Positions 33,354-42,424 of a DNA stretch of 64,000 nucleotides are shown here, in pieces; within the stretch, counting starts at the first letter, position 1, and the number at the start of each line of letters is the position of its first letter. The DNA comes from Stappia sp. (GTDB taxonomy: Bacteria > Pseudomonadota > Alphaproteobacteria > Rhizobiales > Stappiaceae): NCBI RefSeq assembly GCF_040110915.1, contig NZ_CP157793.1, positions 4,547,001 through 4,611,000 on the forward strand. The letters are read 5' to 3'. A program made the translations under genes and the position numbers. The notes beneath the pieces were generated by a model. It had not been told where the DNA came from. It searched no databases and worked only from the letters and a program-made list of their open reading frames with translations.

Positions 33354-33383
33354 GCCCCTGTCTGCCTCTCTTGACCCACGTGC

Positions 33384-35408
33384 CTATCGGCGCAGCACCG
33401 ACCGTGCGGCCGTGCGGTTGCCATCGGCGAGCGCGGCCAGGCCGGCCCGCGTCTCGCGCGTCGACAATTGTCGGTCGAGCGTGGTGAACACCGCGCGCGC
33501 GGCGTCCGGCGCGCCCGTGCGCAGCAGGGCCCAGCCGCGCAGCAGCATCAGGTCGCGCGGCTCGGCGGTGAGCGTGCGCCGCTTGTCCAGCGCGGCAAGC
33601 GTCGCGCGATAGTCGCCGGCCTGAAAGGCGCGCGCCGCCGTCTGCGCGAGCGCGGCGCGGGCGATCTCCGTTTGACGCCCGGTTTCGAGATCGGGCCGCC
33701 GGGCCGCCTCCACCGCCTCGAAGGTGTCGCCGAGACGCAGCAGGGCGAGGGAGCGACCATAGGCGGCATCGCGCCCGATGCGGCCCTTGGCGTCGCCGGC
33801 CCGGGCAAAGGCGCGCGCCGCCTCGCGCGGCCGGTCGAGATCCATCAGGCACCAGCCGCGCAGCAGCTCCGCCTCCGACGACCGGCGCGCCGCCGCGTCG
33901 AGCCGCCTGAGGCATCCGCTCGCATCGCCGCTCTTGTAGGCGCGATGCGCGGCCGCGAGCGGGCCGGCGGTGCCGGTGGAGGATGCGGAGGCGGGCGCGG
34001 TCGGCCGGCCCAGCTTCGCGACCTGCGGAAACCTCGCGCCATAGGTGGAGATCAGCGTCCGGGCTTGCCCGGCATCGCCGGCCGCGAGGGTCGCCAGCAC
34101 ATGGCCTTCCGCGGTCTTGGCGTCGCCCTGCCAGTCCATCGCCAGCCGGAACCAGGCCGCCGCCGGACGGGGCTGGCCCGCGCGATAGGCGTACCACCCG
34201 AGCGCCTGCGCTCCCTCGGCCGAGCGCCGGGTCTTCACCGCCTGGGCGAAATCGGCGAGTTTGCCGTCGCCGATCGGTTGCGGCGGGTCCTCGGTGAGGC
34301 GGGCCGTGACCAGCGCGAGGAAAATGTCGGCCAGCGGCTGCGAGGCGGTGCGCCCGGCATGGGCGAGCGCGATGGCCTCGCCGTCGCGCCCCAGATCGTT
34401 CAGCGACAGCACCCGTCCGAGCGTGGCTTCGGGGTCGTTGCCGGAGGGGTCGGCGCGCTCGAAGCGGGCAAGGGCTGCCGCATGATCGCCGTTGGCGCGC
34501 GCATGCCAGCCGAGCAGATGCGCGTCCGCCGGCGTCTCGGCCGCCGTGCGCGCCAGCCGTTCCACGAGCGCGGCCGGCACCGGCGGGGTGCCGGCGTCGT
34601 CGAGCCGCGCTCCGATCCAGCGCCGCGCGAGCGCCGTCTCCAGGTCGTCGAGATCGGCGGCATCGGGATCGGCGGCGGCCAGATGGGGCGGGCGCGCATC
34701 GGCCGACCGGTCGCGCATCTGTGCAATGAGCACCGCCGCCTCCTGCGGCGGCAGGGCGGCGATGGCCTTTTGCGCGCTGGTCCGTTTCAGGTCCGGCGAC
34801 ACGTCGCCCGACAGCGGCAGCTGGAACAGCTCGCGGGCCCGTCGTGCGTCACCGGTCCGCGCATAGGCCGCCGCGACCCGCCACAGAACGTCGAGATCCT
34901 CGACCGTCAGCAGCATCGGATCGGCCCCGACGATGGCGAGGACTTCCGGCGCGTCGTCCGCCTCGGACGCCGCGATCAGCCGCGACCGGGCTTCCTTGCG
35001 CGCGAGCTTGGCGAGCAGCTCCTCGGACGGCTGCCAGGCTGGATCCTCCGCCTGCCGCCGCGAGATTTCCCGGCGCAGCGCGTCGAGCCGATCGGCGGCG
35101 AAGAGATCCCAAAGGTCCTGCTCCGGGTTCGACCAGCCTTGGCCCGAATACAGCCCCTCTGGCGGCGTCCAGCCCGGATGCAGGGTCTTGAGCCGACGGA
35201 TTTCCGCCTCCACCCGCTCCGCGTTCTGCTGGGCGGCATAGTAGCGCAAGGCGCTTTCGTCGACCGTGCGGGTGGGCGGCACATTGGCCGTGGCCGCCGG
35301 CGGACAGACGAGCAGTCCCATTGCCAGGGTTGGGACGAGAGCGGCGGCGAGCGCACGGGCCCTGCCGCGCCGTGCGGCGGGTCCTGCCAGACGAGGGGTC
35401 ACCAGCAT
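33384..35408 (-). CDS. periplasmic TPR protein of the cellulose operon (BcsK-like)
   Basis: 674 residues from the ATG at 35408, which overlaps the 3' end of bcsZ by 10 bases. An N-terminal signal (ALAAALVPTLAMGLLVCPPA, cleaved near residue 42) is followed by a polar helical region and at least six degenerate tetratricopeptide repeats (for example DALRREISRRQAEDPAW, HAALARFERADPSGNDPEAT, REAARAFARAGDAKG). There is no C-terminal beta-barrel, so it is not a full BcsC secretin. Type III bcs operons carry such a TPR protein, named BcsK, in its place. Probably a periplasmic scaffold guiding cellulose or binding peptidoglycan. The longer open frame upstream is out of register with bcsZ and not real. 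Confidence 0.8.
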   Translation of the reverse strand: MLVTPRLAGPAARRGRARALAAALVPTLAMGLLVCPPAATANVPPTRTVDESALRYYAAQQNAERVEAEIRRLKTLHPGWTPPEGLYSGQGWSNPEQDLWDLFAADRLDALRREISRRQAEDPAWQPSEELLAKLARKEARSRLIAASEADDAPEVLAIVGADPMLLTVEDLDVLWRVAAAYARTGDARRARELFQLPLSGDVSPDLKRTSAQKAIAALPPQEAAVLIAQMRDRSADARPPHLAAADPDAADLDDLETALARRWIGARLDDAGTPPVPAALVERLARTAAETPADAHLLGWHARANGDHAAALARFERADPSGNDPEATLGRVLSLNDLGRDGEAIALAHAGRTASQPLADIFLALVTARLTEDPPQPIGDGKLADFAQAVKTRRSAEGAQALGWYAYRAGQPRPAAAWFRLAMDWQGDAKTAEGHVLATLAAGDAGQARTLISTYGARFPQVAKLGRPTAPASASSTGTAGPLAAAHRAYKSGDASGCLRRLDAAARRSSEAELLRGWCLMDLDRPREAARAFARAGDAKGRIGRDAAYGRSLALLRLGDTFEAVEAARRPDLETGRQTEIARAALAQTAARAFQAGDYRATLAALDKRRTLTAEPRDLMLLRGWALLRTGAPDAARAVFTTLDRQLSTRETRAGLAALADGNRTAARSVLRR

Positions 35409-36565
35409 TCCGGGTACCTCTGCTTGACGGCAATGATCGAGAGAATGCGCAAGGTTGCGGGATAGTAGGAGTCCCCCGCCGGCCGGCGCGCGGTGGCGGG
35501 CAGCGGCACGCCCTCCATCGCGCAGGCGACCAGATCGGCGACGACCCGATAGCCGGGTTCGCCCATCGACGGTTTCCGGGCGCCGCCCGTGAGGTCCACC
35601 GTTGCAGGCGCCGCATGCGCCCATTCGGCGGCGAAGGGCGCGAGCTGATGGCGCGCGCCGATCCCCGCCCAGGCGAGATACAGCGGCACGCGCACCGCAT
35701 TGTAGCCAAAGACCGGATCGAAGCCGGCGGCCGGGGCGGGCGTCTCGCCGGCGAGCGCCAACCATTCGGGCGGCAGGTTGCGCGGCCCGAAGCGGCTTTG
35801 CGCGAGAAGTTCGAGCCCGCTGGCGATCAGGGCCGTCCAGGGGCCGTCCCCGTCCACCCGGTCGAGCGCCTGCAACGCCGGGAACACCCAATAGGAGAGG
35901 TTCACGACCGGCCCGTCCGGCCGATCCGCGGCGGAAAACCCGTGAACGGCGGGGGACAGCACCGGCGTCCCGTCCGGGGCTTCGCCGACCAGCGGGATCA
36001 GGGCGGCGATGCGCGCCTCGGCCGCCCGGGTGAAGGCGGGGGCGCGCCAGTGCTCGCCGGCCTCGGCCAACGCCCAGGCGATCAGCAGATCGCCGTCGCT
36101 GGCGTTGTTGGGGTCGGTGACGTTGGGGTCGCTCGCCGGGTCCCAGCGCCAGGCGGCCAGTCCGTCGTCGCGGGTGTCGAGATTGGCCCGGGTCCAGGCC
36201 CAGATGCGCTCGAAGGTGGGGCGGTCCCCGGCGGCAAGCGCCATCACCAGGCCGTAGCCCTGTCCCTCGGAATGGGAGATGTCGCCATTGGCCGTGTCGA
36301 TCACACGGCCCGCCTCGCTCACGAAGCGGCTGCGGTAATCCGCCCACAGCTCCGGCAGGTCGAGGCTGCCGGCCAGGCGCGGGTCCATATCGACCTCCGG
36401 GCGCGTCTCGGCGACGATCGTGGCCACGCGCGGCGCCGGTGCACTCTCGCGCGCGCCAAGCGGGGCCGCGCCGTCGGCGAGCGGCAGGGGCAGCATCAGG
36501 CGTCCGGCCAGGAAGCCGCCGGCGGCGACGAGGCAGGAGAGCGCGACCAGGGGAGCGAGGCGCAT
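35399..36565 (-). CDS. bcsZ: periplasmic endo-1,4-beta-glucanase (GH8)
   Basis: 388 residues. An N-terminal hydrophobic segment (LVALSCLVAAGGFLAGRLML) acts as signal or anchor. The GH8 domain has the general acid Glu at E100 (DISHSEGQGYGLVMAL) and the acidic DPNNASDGDLLIAWAL block (D157/D159), plus RWDP and YWVFPALQAL. BcsZ trims or rearranges nascent cellulose in the periplasm. ATG shares a base with the bcsB stop (TGATG), so the two are coupled. Length and composition are normal for the family. Confidence 0.93.
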   Translation of the reverse strand: MRLAPLVALSCLVAAGGFLAGRLMLPLPLADGAAPLGARESAPAPRVATIVAETRPEVDMDPRLAGSLDLPELWADYRSRFVSEAGRVIDTANGDISHSEGQGYGLVMALAAGDRPTFERIWAWTRANLDTRDDGLAAWRWDPASDPNVTDPNNASDGDLLIAWALAEAGEHWRAPAFTRAAEARIAALIPLVGEAPDGTPVLSPAVHGFSAADRPDGPVVNLSYWVFPALQALDRVDGDGPWTALIASGLELLAQSRFGPRNLPPEWLALAGETPAPAAGFDPVFGYNAVRVPLYLAWAGIGARHQLAPFAAEWAHAAPATVDLTGGARKPSMGEPGYRVVADLVACAMEGVPLPATARRPAGDSYYPATLRILSIIAVKQRYPECW

Positions 36566-39039
36566 CACGTCCGCTCCCGTGCGTTGCCGGCGAGCGCGTG
36601 GCGGGTCGCGAAGGCGAGCAGCGCCGCCGTGCACAGGATCAGCGCCACATAGGCCAGCGGATTGTGCGAGAACCAGCCGGCGGCCACCAGACGCCAGTTG
36701 GCGAGCGAGGTGGGGTCCGACACGACGAAGCGGGTCGCGGCGGCCGGCGTCGTCTCGACCAGTCCGGCGAGCATGTCGTAGCGGGTTTCGCCCCCGCCGA
36801 CCGCGCGCCAGCGCGCGGGCGCCACGAGGTCCTGCATGGAAATCGCGAGGGCCGCCGTGGTCGGGGCGGTGATGACGGTGCGCAACCCGCCGCGCAGCCC
36901 CTCGGCATGGGCCTGGGCCATCACCAGGCTGGTGCCGCTGGCGAGCGTGGTCGGCGCCGGATCGCCGTCGCGCCAGAGCCCGGCGACGCCGTCCTCGATC
37001 CGCGTCATGATCCGCGTCACCGGACCGTCGCCGCGCAGGCTGTCCTCCCAGCGGCGCAGGAGCTCGTCGCGCGTGCCATCGGCCCCGCCTTCCGGATCTG
37101 TGACGGGGTCCGCGACGGCCCGTGTGCCGGCCGCGCCGGCCTGCGGCACCGAAGCGGTGGTGATCGGATCGCTGTCGTTGAGGGTCTGGAGGGTCGTGAC
37201 GCGGCGCAGGACCGGATCGGTGCCGCGCGCAAGATCCCGTCCGGTGTCGGGGCCGGCGGGCGCGCGCCACGCGGTGCGCAGCCGGTCGGGCGCGAGACCG
37301 ACGCTGGCAAGCGTCGTCGGCGGCAGATCGGCGAAGGCCCCGACGACCAGCGCCGCACCCGTGTCCCCATCCTCGGCCGACGGCCGACCGAAGCGCAGGC
37401 GCACGGGAAGGGCGCGGTCGGCATCCGCGTTCAGCCGCACGGCAAGCGTTGCCGCCGCCGAGAGCACGTCGGCATTGGCATGGGGCACCCGAAGCGTCAG
37501 CGCGCCGCCGCCGAGCCGGGCCAGTCCGCCGGCGAAACTCGCGTCCAGCGCCGGCAGCGCCAGGAGGCGCGGAAAGCTCGGGATCCGGATTTCCGTCGCA
37601 TCGAGCAGCAGGAAGCGCGGCGGGGCGTCGATCGCGGCCAGCGTGTCGCAGTCGCTGTCCCGCGCGGTATCGAGTTGGGCGGCGATCTCCACCCGGTTGC
37701 GTCCGGGGCGGAAGGCGGCAAGCGACAGGCGGATCGTACGGTCGGTGAAGACCTCGCCGTCGGGATCGTTGAGCGGCAGCCCGGCCGCGACCTTTCCGTT
37801 GACCCGCACCACCACCTGGCTGGTCGGCAGCAGCCCCGGCGCGTAGCCGCCGGCGAGATGCAGATCCACGCTGCCGGTCTCCGCCGGATAGAAGTCGGCA
37901 GGCAGGCGCAGGTCGAAGCGCGTGCGATGCAGGCGCCCGTTGAACTCGACGCTGCGATGGCCGAGATCGGCCAGCGTCAGACGGTCGCCGGCACTCAGGG
38001 CGGGGCGCGCGAGGCTGTCGCGCGCGCGCAGGCCCGCCGGCGTGCCCGTGCGCGGCGCGATTGCCAGGCCATCCGTGCCGAGGCGGCCGATCAGCCGGTC
38101 GAGCTCGGCGCCGTCGCGTCCCGACACGATGAGCGTCGCGCCGCCGTGCGCGGCATTCTCCACCAGCATGAGCGACCCGGGCTCGGGTGTCGCCGGGGCG
38201 CCGAGCGTGGCGAGATCCTCCGGCGTGCCGGCGATCAGTTCCAGTCCCGGTCCGCCCGTCGGCGCGTCGCGCAGCTCGACGACCGAGTGGCTGAAGCCCG
38301 CATCGCGGGCGATCCGCGACAGACCGGTCACCAGCCGGTCGAGCGCGCGCGTGTCGCGCAGATCGCCGACGATGGCTCGAAGGGGCACCGCGCCGCGCGT
38401 GTCCGGGGCGAGCGCGGCGAGATCGGCGAGCGAAGACAGGCCGCTGCCGGTGTCGGTCAGGCGCAGCCCCGTGCGCGCCGGGTCGATATCGCTCCACAGC
38501 TCATAGGTCGCGCCGACGTCGCAGGCCACGCGGTGGCGCTGGCGCACGGAAATGCGCACGGCGTTCAGACCGGGGCGCAGCACGTCCGGGGGCACCTCGA
38601 AGCTCAGCCGTTGCTGGCGTCCGAAGGCCTCGATCGGCCGCATCCCGACGACATGATCGTTGAGCCGAACGGTCACCCGCGAGCCCTCCGGCATCACCGA
38701 AACGGCGGAGGTCAGGGCGAGATCGAAGGCGAGCGCGGCACGCACCTGATGCTCGGTCAGATAGACGGGCCATTCGCGATGGTCCGTCTCGCCGGCGAGC
38801 CGCAGGCCCTGCGCATGGGCGGGCATCGGCCGCAGCACCGTATCGCGCGCGGTCCCGGCGGGCGCGGTGGCCGCCGGCAGCGGGGGCGGCGGGAGAGGGG
38901 GTTGCATGGTGTCGCGCGGATCGGCGAGCGACGGCGCCGTCGCCAGAAGCGTGGCGGCCAGCGCCAGGACGGGAAGGGCGCGAAGTGGCAGCGTGCGACC
39001 GGGCAGAACGGGGGCGGAGCTCGAGAGCGAAGGGACCAT
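36565..39039 (-). CDS. bcsB: cellulose synthase regulatory subunit BcsB
   Basis: 824 residues starting at the ATG at 39039, two bases after the bcsA stop. A signal sequence (LRALPVLALAATLLATAPSLAD) leads into the periplasmic domains: alternating carbohydrate-binding and flavodoxin-like modules (RLAGETDHREWPVYL, LRPGLNAVRISVRQRHRVAC, VELRDAPTGGPGLELIAG, MLVENAAHGGATLIVSG). A single C-terminal membrane helix ends the protein (NPLAYVALILCTAALLAFAT). BcsB anchors to BcsA and completes the synthase. The open frame extends upstream into bcsA sequence but that part is a shadow. Confidence 0.92.
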   Translation of the reverse strand: MVPSLSSSAPVLPGRTLPLRALPVLALAATLLATAPSLADPRDTMQPPLPPPPLPAATAPAGTARDTVLRPMPAHAQGLRLAGETDHREWPVYLTEHQVRAALAFDLALTSAVSVMPEGSRVTVRLNDHVVGMRPIEAFGRQQRLSFEVPPDVLRPGLNAVRISVRQRHRVACDVGATYELWSDIDPARTGLRLTDTGSGLSSLADLAALAPDTRGAVPLRAIVGDLRDTRALDRLVTGLSRIARDAGFSHSVVELRDAPTGGPGLELIAGTPEDLATLGAPATPEPGSLMLVENAAHGGATLIVSGRDGAELDRLIGRLGTDGLAIAPRTGTPAGLRARDSLARPALSAGDRLTLADLGHRSVEFNGRLHRTRFDLRLPADFYPAETGSVDLHLAGGYAPGLLPTSQVVVRVNGKVAAGLPLNDPDGEVFTDRTIRLSLAAFRPGRNRVEIAAQLDTARDSDCDTLAAIDAPPRFLLLDATEIRIPSFPRLLALPALDASFAGGLARLGGGALTLRVPHANADVLSAAATLAVRLNADADRALPVRLRFGRPSAEDGDTGAALVVGAFADLPPTTLASVGLAPDRLRTAWRAPAGPDTGRDLARGTDPVLRRVTTLQTLNDSDPITTASVPQAGAAGTRAVADPVTDPEGGADGTRDELLRRWEDSLRGDGPVTRIMTRIEDGVAGLWRDGDPAPTTLASGTSLVMAQAHAEGLRGGLRTVITAPTTAALAISMQDLVAPARWRAVGGGETRYDMLAGLVETTPAAATRFVVSDPTSLANWRLVAAGWFSHNPLAYVALILCTAALLAFATRHALAGNARERT

Positions 39040-39041
39040 GG

Positions 39042-41270
39042 TCAGGCGGCGCTCCCGGCCGAGGCGGTTTCGCCGGATGGCGCGGTATCGTTCGCCGGTA
39101 CGACGGGGGGGCGTTTGACGCGGTCCATCCAGGCGAAGCGCAGGCCGCGCAGGGCCTGGCGCAGGCCGAGCCCGACGAAGCCGGCGGTGCCGCCCACCAG
39201 CCCCTTGCCGGCGCGGCGGTCGCGCCAGAAGTCGGCAAGCGGCTGCGCCTGTCCGTACATCAGGTCGGCAATGACCCGGTAATGCGCCGCGGACGGCTGA
39301 TGGAACTGCAGACCGACGACCAGCCCGTCGGCCTGTGCGATGGTGCGCCGGACGACGACCGGCAGCGTGCCGGCGTCGCCGTGCCCGTCGATGCCGGCGA
39401 CCTGCAGGTCGCCGATCCCGAGCGCGTCGCCGGCCGGCAGGCGGGCGTCGGGCTCCAGGATCCTGGCGCGCGTTCCGGTGGTCGAGGCGTCCTCGATCTT
39501 CACGGTAAGAACCCGTCCGCCGATGGTCAGCCGGCCCGTGCGGTTGATCGCCAGGCGCTGCGTGCGCCGGCGTTCGGAGCGTTCCGAGACGACGCCGAGC
39601 GCGACCGCCGCGAGCGCCAGATTGACCGCGTTCCAGCAACTGACGACGATTAGCAGGTCGGCGTCGACGGTCTGCGAGGACAGCCGCCACATGGCCACGC
39701 CCATGGCGGCCAGCAGCACGCCGAAGACCGCGAAATAGGGCAGGGCGAGCGACGACAGGAAATCGCGGCTGGTCGTCACGCCCTTTTCGGTGACGTTGAA
39801 CGTTGGCTTGCGCGGATTGAGAAGCACGCTGGCCATGGCCGGCGCCAGATAGAACGACTGGATGTATTCGTAGAGCTCGGACACCCAGGGCCAGCGCACC
39901 CGGCCGAACAGGTAGTTCTGCAGGATCATGTTGGCGGCGAGATAGGTCAGCGCATAGGCGACGAATTCCACGCCGTTGGCGATGAAGATGCGCAGATCGA
40001 AGAAAATGTAGAGAAGCGGCGCGATCAGGAACACCAGTCGGGGGATCGGAAAGGCCCAGAACAGCGCCGACGACAGGTAGCACAGGCGCTGCGCGGGCGT
40101 GAGGCCGCGCTTGAACAGCGGGTTCTTGAGCAGCAGGATCTGCATCATGCCGCGACACCAGCGCGAGCGCTGGCCGATGAAGGTGGCGAAGGTTTCCGGC
40201 TGCAGGCCGGCGATCAGCGGCGTGTCGACATAGCGGCTGGTCCAGCCACGCGCGTGCAGCTCCAGCGCCGTCTCGCAGTCCTCGGTGATCGAGATGCCGG
40301 AGAAGCCGCCGGCCTCGACGAGGGCCGCGCGCCGCAACACCGCCGCCGAGCCGCAGAAGAAGGCGGCGTTCCAGCGGTCGAGCCCGCGCTGCACGACGGA
40401 GTAGAACATCTCGTTTTCCGACGGCATCCGCAGCCAGGTCGACAGGTTCTTCTCCACCGGATCGGGATTGAGAAAGAAATGCGGCGTCTGAACCAGAAAC
40501 AGCCGCGGATCTTCGCGGAAGTGGCCGACGGTGCGGCGCAGGAACTCCTTCACCGGCGCATGGTCGGCGTCGAACACGACGACCAGATCGCCGCCGGAGT
40601 GGGCGAGGCCGTTGTTGAGGTTGCCGGCCTTGGCCGACACGTTCTGCGCCCGGGTCAGATAGGTGACGCCGAGATCGGCGCACAATTGGGTCAGCTCGGC
40701 CCGCCGGCGGCGCGCGGCCCGCGCGGCCAGGGGATCGTCGGAGGCGCATTTCTGGTCGGTGCCGCCGTCGTCGAGCAGATAGACCGACAGCTTGTCAGAC
40801 GGGTAGTCGAGCGCCACGGCCGCCGCCAGCGTGGCGCTGAGGATGTCCGTGTCCTCGTTGTAGCTCGGCACGAAGACGTCGACGCTCGGCAGGGCGTCGT
40901 CGGCCACCGGCGCCGGCTCCGCGCGCTCCAGCGGGTCGGCGACCACGAACAGGCTGATGAACAGCATCGCGATGCAGAAGAGTTCCGCGCCGAAGACGAT
41001 GAGGCCCGGAATGAAGTCGGCCGTGTCGGCGGGCGCCGGCAGCGTGCTGGTCGCGCGCCAGTAGAGATAGCGCAGCACCAGCAGCGTGCCGAGCGACAGC
41101 ATCAGCATGCGCTGCGTCGGACCGGGCCAGAAGCGCCACACCGCGATCAGCGCGGCGATCAGCGCCAGGCCGAGGGCGAGCTGGGCATCCGTTCCAAGCG
41201 GCAGGGTGACGAGCAGGAGGACGATCGCGGTCGAAAACAACCACGGCGCGTACAGCCGGACGAGGGACAT
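39042..41270 (-). CDS. bcsA: cellulose synthase catalytic subunit (c-di-GMP activated)
   Basis: About 742 residues from the ATG at 41270 (a TTG at 41285 would add five residues). It is an inner-membrane GT2 synthase using UDP-glucose. Key residues: DDGG (167-170), DAD (234-236), TED (329-331) and QRSRW (367-371), with flanking transmembrane helices near 10-70, 88-112 and 405-555. The C-terminal PilZ domain shows the c-di-GMP motifs RRTQR (R567/R571) and DASTTG (593-598), so activity should respond to c-di-GMP. It heads the bcsA-bcsB-bcsZ-TPR-bcsN operon. Confidence 0.96.
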   Translation of the reverse strand: MSLVRLYAPWLFSTAIVLLLVTLPLGTDAQLALGLALIAALIAVWRFWPGPTQRMLMLSLGTLLVLRYLYWRATSTLPAPADTADFIPGLIVFGAELFCIAMLFISLFVVADPLERAEPAPVADDALPSVDVFVPSYNEDTDILSATLAAAVALDYPSDKLSVYLLDDGGTDQKCASDDPLAARAARRRRAELTQLCADLGVTYLTRAQNVSAKAGNLNNGLAHSGGDLVVVFDADHAPVKEFLRRTVGHFREDPRLFLVQTPHFFLNPDPVEKNLSTWLRMPSENEMFYSVVQRGLDRWNAAFFCGSAAVLRRAALVEAGGFSGISITEDCETALELHARGWTSRYVDTPLIAGLQPETFATFIGQRSRWCRGMMQILLLKNPLFKRGLTPAQRLCYLSSALFWAFPIPRLVFLIAPLLYIFFDLRIFIANGVEFVAYALTYLAANMILQNYLFGRVRWPWVSELYEYIQSFYLAPAMASVLLNPRKPTFNVTEKGVTTSRDFLSSLALPYFAVFGVLLAAMGVAMWRLSSQTVDADLLIVVSCWNAVNLALAAVALGVVSERSERRRTQRLAINRTGRLTIGGRVLTVKIEDASTTGTRARILEPDARLPAGDALGIGDLQVAGIDGHGDAGTLPVVVRRTIAQADGLVVGLQFHQPSAAHYRVIADLMYGQAQPLADFWRDRRAGKGLVGGTAGFVGLGLRQALRGLRFAWMDRVKRPPVVPANDTAPSGETASAGSAA

Positions 41271-41285
41271 CTCGTTTACTTTCAA

Positions 41286-41414
41286 AAGGTTTTGCGAGCC
41301 GGAAAGGCTTAACCACTCCTTTCAGCCAAAGATAAAAATGGTCATAAGAAACATGGTTAACCGAACGTCCTGCGGTGCCGTCGCAGGTCAGGTGTCCGCG
41401 CGCGTCGCGGCATG
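41286..41414 (-). promoter_or_regulatory. AT-rich upstream region of the bcs operon
   Basis: The stretch 41300-41365 is the most AT-rich of the neighbourhood (on the minus strand GGTTAACCATG ... TTTTTATCTTTGG) and lies between the terminator of the upstream gene and bcsA. It should hold the operon promoter. I could not settle on a single -35/-10 pair. Confidence 0.4.
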
Positions 41415-41447
41415 AAAAAACCGCAAGGAGCGGGATGCTCCTTGCGG
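41415..41447 (-). terminator. rho-independent terminator
   Basis: On the minus strand an 11-bp GC-rich perfect stem (CCGCAAGGAGC / GCTCCTTGCGG, loop of five) is followed directly by six T. It lies 34 bases after the stop of the 159-aa gene and insulates bcsA from upstream transcription. Confidence 0.9.
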
Positions 41448-41481
41448 TGATCGTTCAGCGAAATCCGGCGGTGCCCGGGGA

Positions 41482-41961
41482 TCAGATATCGCGCTCGGCG
41501 CTGTCCTCGGCCGTCTCGTCCACGGCCTTCCAGGCTTCGGACAGATCGTTCCAGGCCCGGGAGAAGCCTTCGGTCAGTTCGCCCCAGGCGTCGGCCGCGC
41601 CCGCTTCCAGGGCGCCATAGCGTTCCCCGAGCCGGTTGCGCGCGGCGCGCAGGGCTTCCAGCTGCTCGCTGGCGCTCTCGCGGGCGCTTTCGCTCATGTC
41701 GTTCCAGGAGCCGCGCAGCGCCTGCGCGCGCTCCTCGATCTCGGCATCGAGCCGTTCCATGGCCTTGCTTGCCTCGTTGAGCGCCTTGTCGCGCTCCTGG
41801 GCGGAATAGTTGGCGATGGCGTCCATCGCCTCGGAGATCTCGGTGCGGACGTCCTGCGAGGTCGTCTCGCCGGGATCCTGCGTCTGCGCCGCAAGCGGTG
41901 CGCTCGCCAGCATGAGGGCGGCGGCGAAAGCCGTACGTCGAAGCGCCGTGGACACGGTCAT
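41482..41961 (-). CDS. exported helical protein of unknown function, 159 aa
   Basis: The start at 41961 has GGAGG eight bases upstream. A signal peptide (TAFAAALMLASAPLAAQ, cleaved near residue 25) is followed by about 130 residues of charged amphipathic helix (AQERDKALNEASKAMERLDA, SESARESASEQLEALRAARN), predicted coiled coil. The last part, WGELTEGFSRAWNDLSEAWK, resembles the C-terminus of the neighbouring 95-aa protein (WTDMKAGFEGAWANLQAAFD). So the two are probably distant paralogues, one exported and one cytoplasmic. No named family recognised. A strong terminator follows. Confidence 0.75.
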   Translation of the reverse strand: MTVSTALRRTAFAAALMLASAPLAAQTQDPGETTSQDVRTEISEAMDAIANYSAQERDKALNEASKAMERLDAEIEERAQALRGSWNDMSESARESASEQLEALRAARNRLGERYGALEAGAADAWGELTEGFSRAWNDLSEAWKAVDETAEDSAERDI

Positions 41962-42005
41962 GAAAGAAGCCTCCTGCGGTTCGTTCGCGGTATCGGGGAC
42001 GAAGA

Positions 42006-42293
42006 CTACTGGTAGCGTGACATGGCGCGGTCGAAGGCGGCCTGCAGATTGGCCCAGGCACCTTCGAACCCGGCCTTCATGTCGGTCCAGGCGTCTTCGC
42101 TGGCCGATTGCATTTCCTTCAGCCTCTGCTCGGCTTCGTCGCGCTGTTCGCGCATCTGCTGGATCTGGCGGTTGTACTCCAGCCGCGCGTCCGCGTCGGC
42201 TTTCTCCATGCGGGCGGAGAGCTTGTCGATCTCCGCGTTCCAGGCGTCGAGCTGAGCCTTGGCTTTCTCGACAAAGGCGTCGCGTTCGGACAT
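42006..42293 (-). CDS. cytoplasmic coiled-coil protein, 95 aa
   Basis: Starts MSERDAFVEKAKAQLDAWNA. It is continuous amphipathic helix rich in Glu, Lys, Arg and Gln with no signal peptide, ending WTDMKAGFEGAWANLQ...RYQ. It is 44 bases upstream of the exported 159-aa gene, in the same direction, and shares its C-terminal motif. An in-frame upward extension has arginine-rich composition and is not credible. Function unknown; possibly a structural or stress protein. Confidence 0.65.
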   Translation of the reverse strand: MSERDAFVEKAKAQLDAWNAEIDKLSARMEKADADARLEYNRQIQQMREQRDEAEQRLKEMQSASEDAWTDMKAGFEGAWANLQAAFDRAMSRYQ

Positions 42294-42424
42294 GGACAGG
42301 GTCCTTTCCGTTGCGGTGAAAGCGTCCGCGATCGTCGATGCCGCGAACCTTCGGCGTTTCATGTGGTCGCACCGCCCGGACCTTGCAAGGGGCGCGCCCG
42401 GGAGGCGCACCGGGCGCGCGGGGA

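Noticed and set aside
39040..40749. Upstream part of a 1394-codon frame containing bcsB
   Set aside because: The portion above 39039 overlaps bcsA in another frame and lacks a signal peptide; bcsB has a proper start and signal at 39039.
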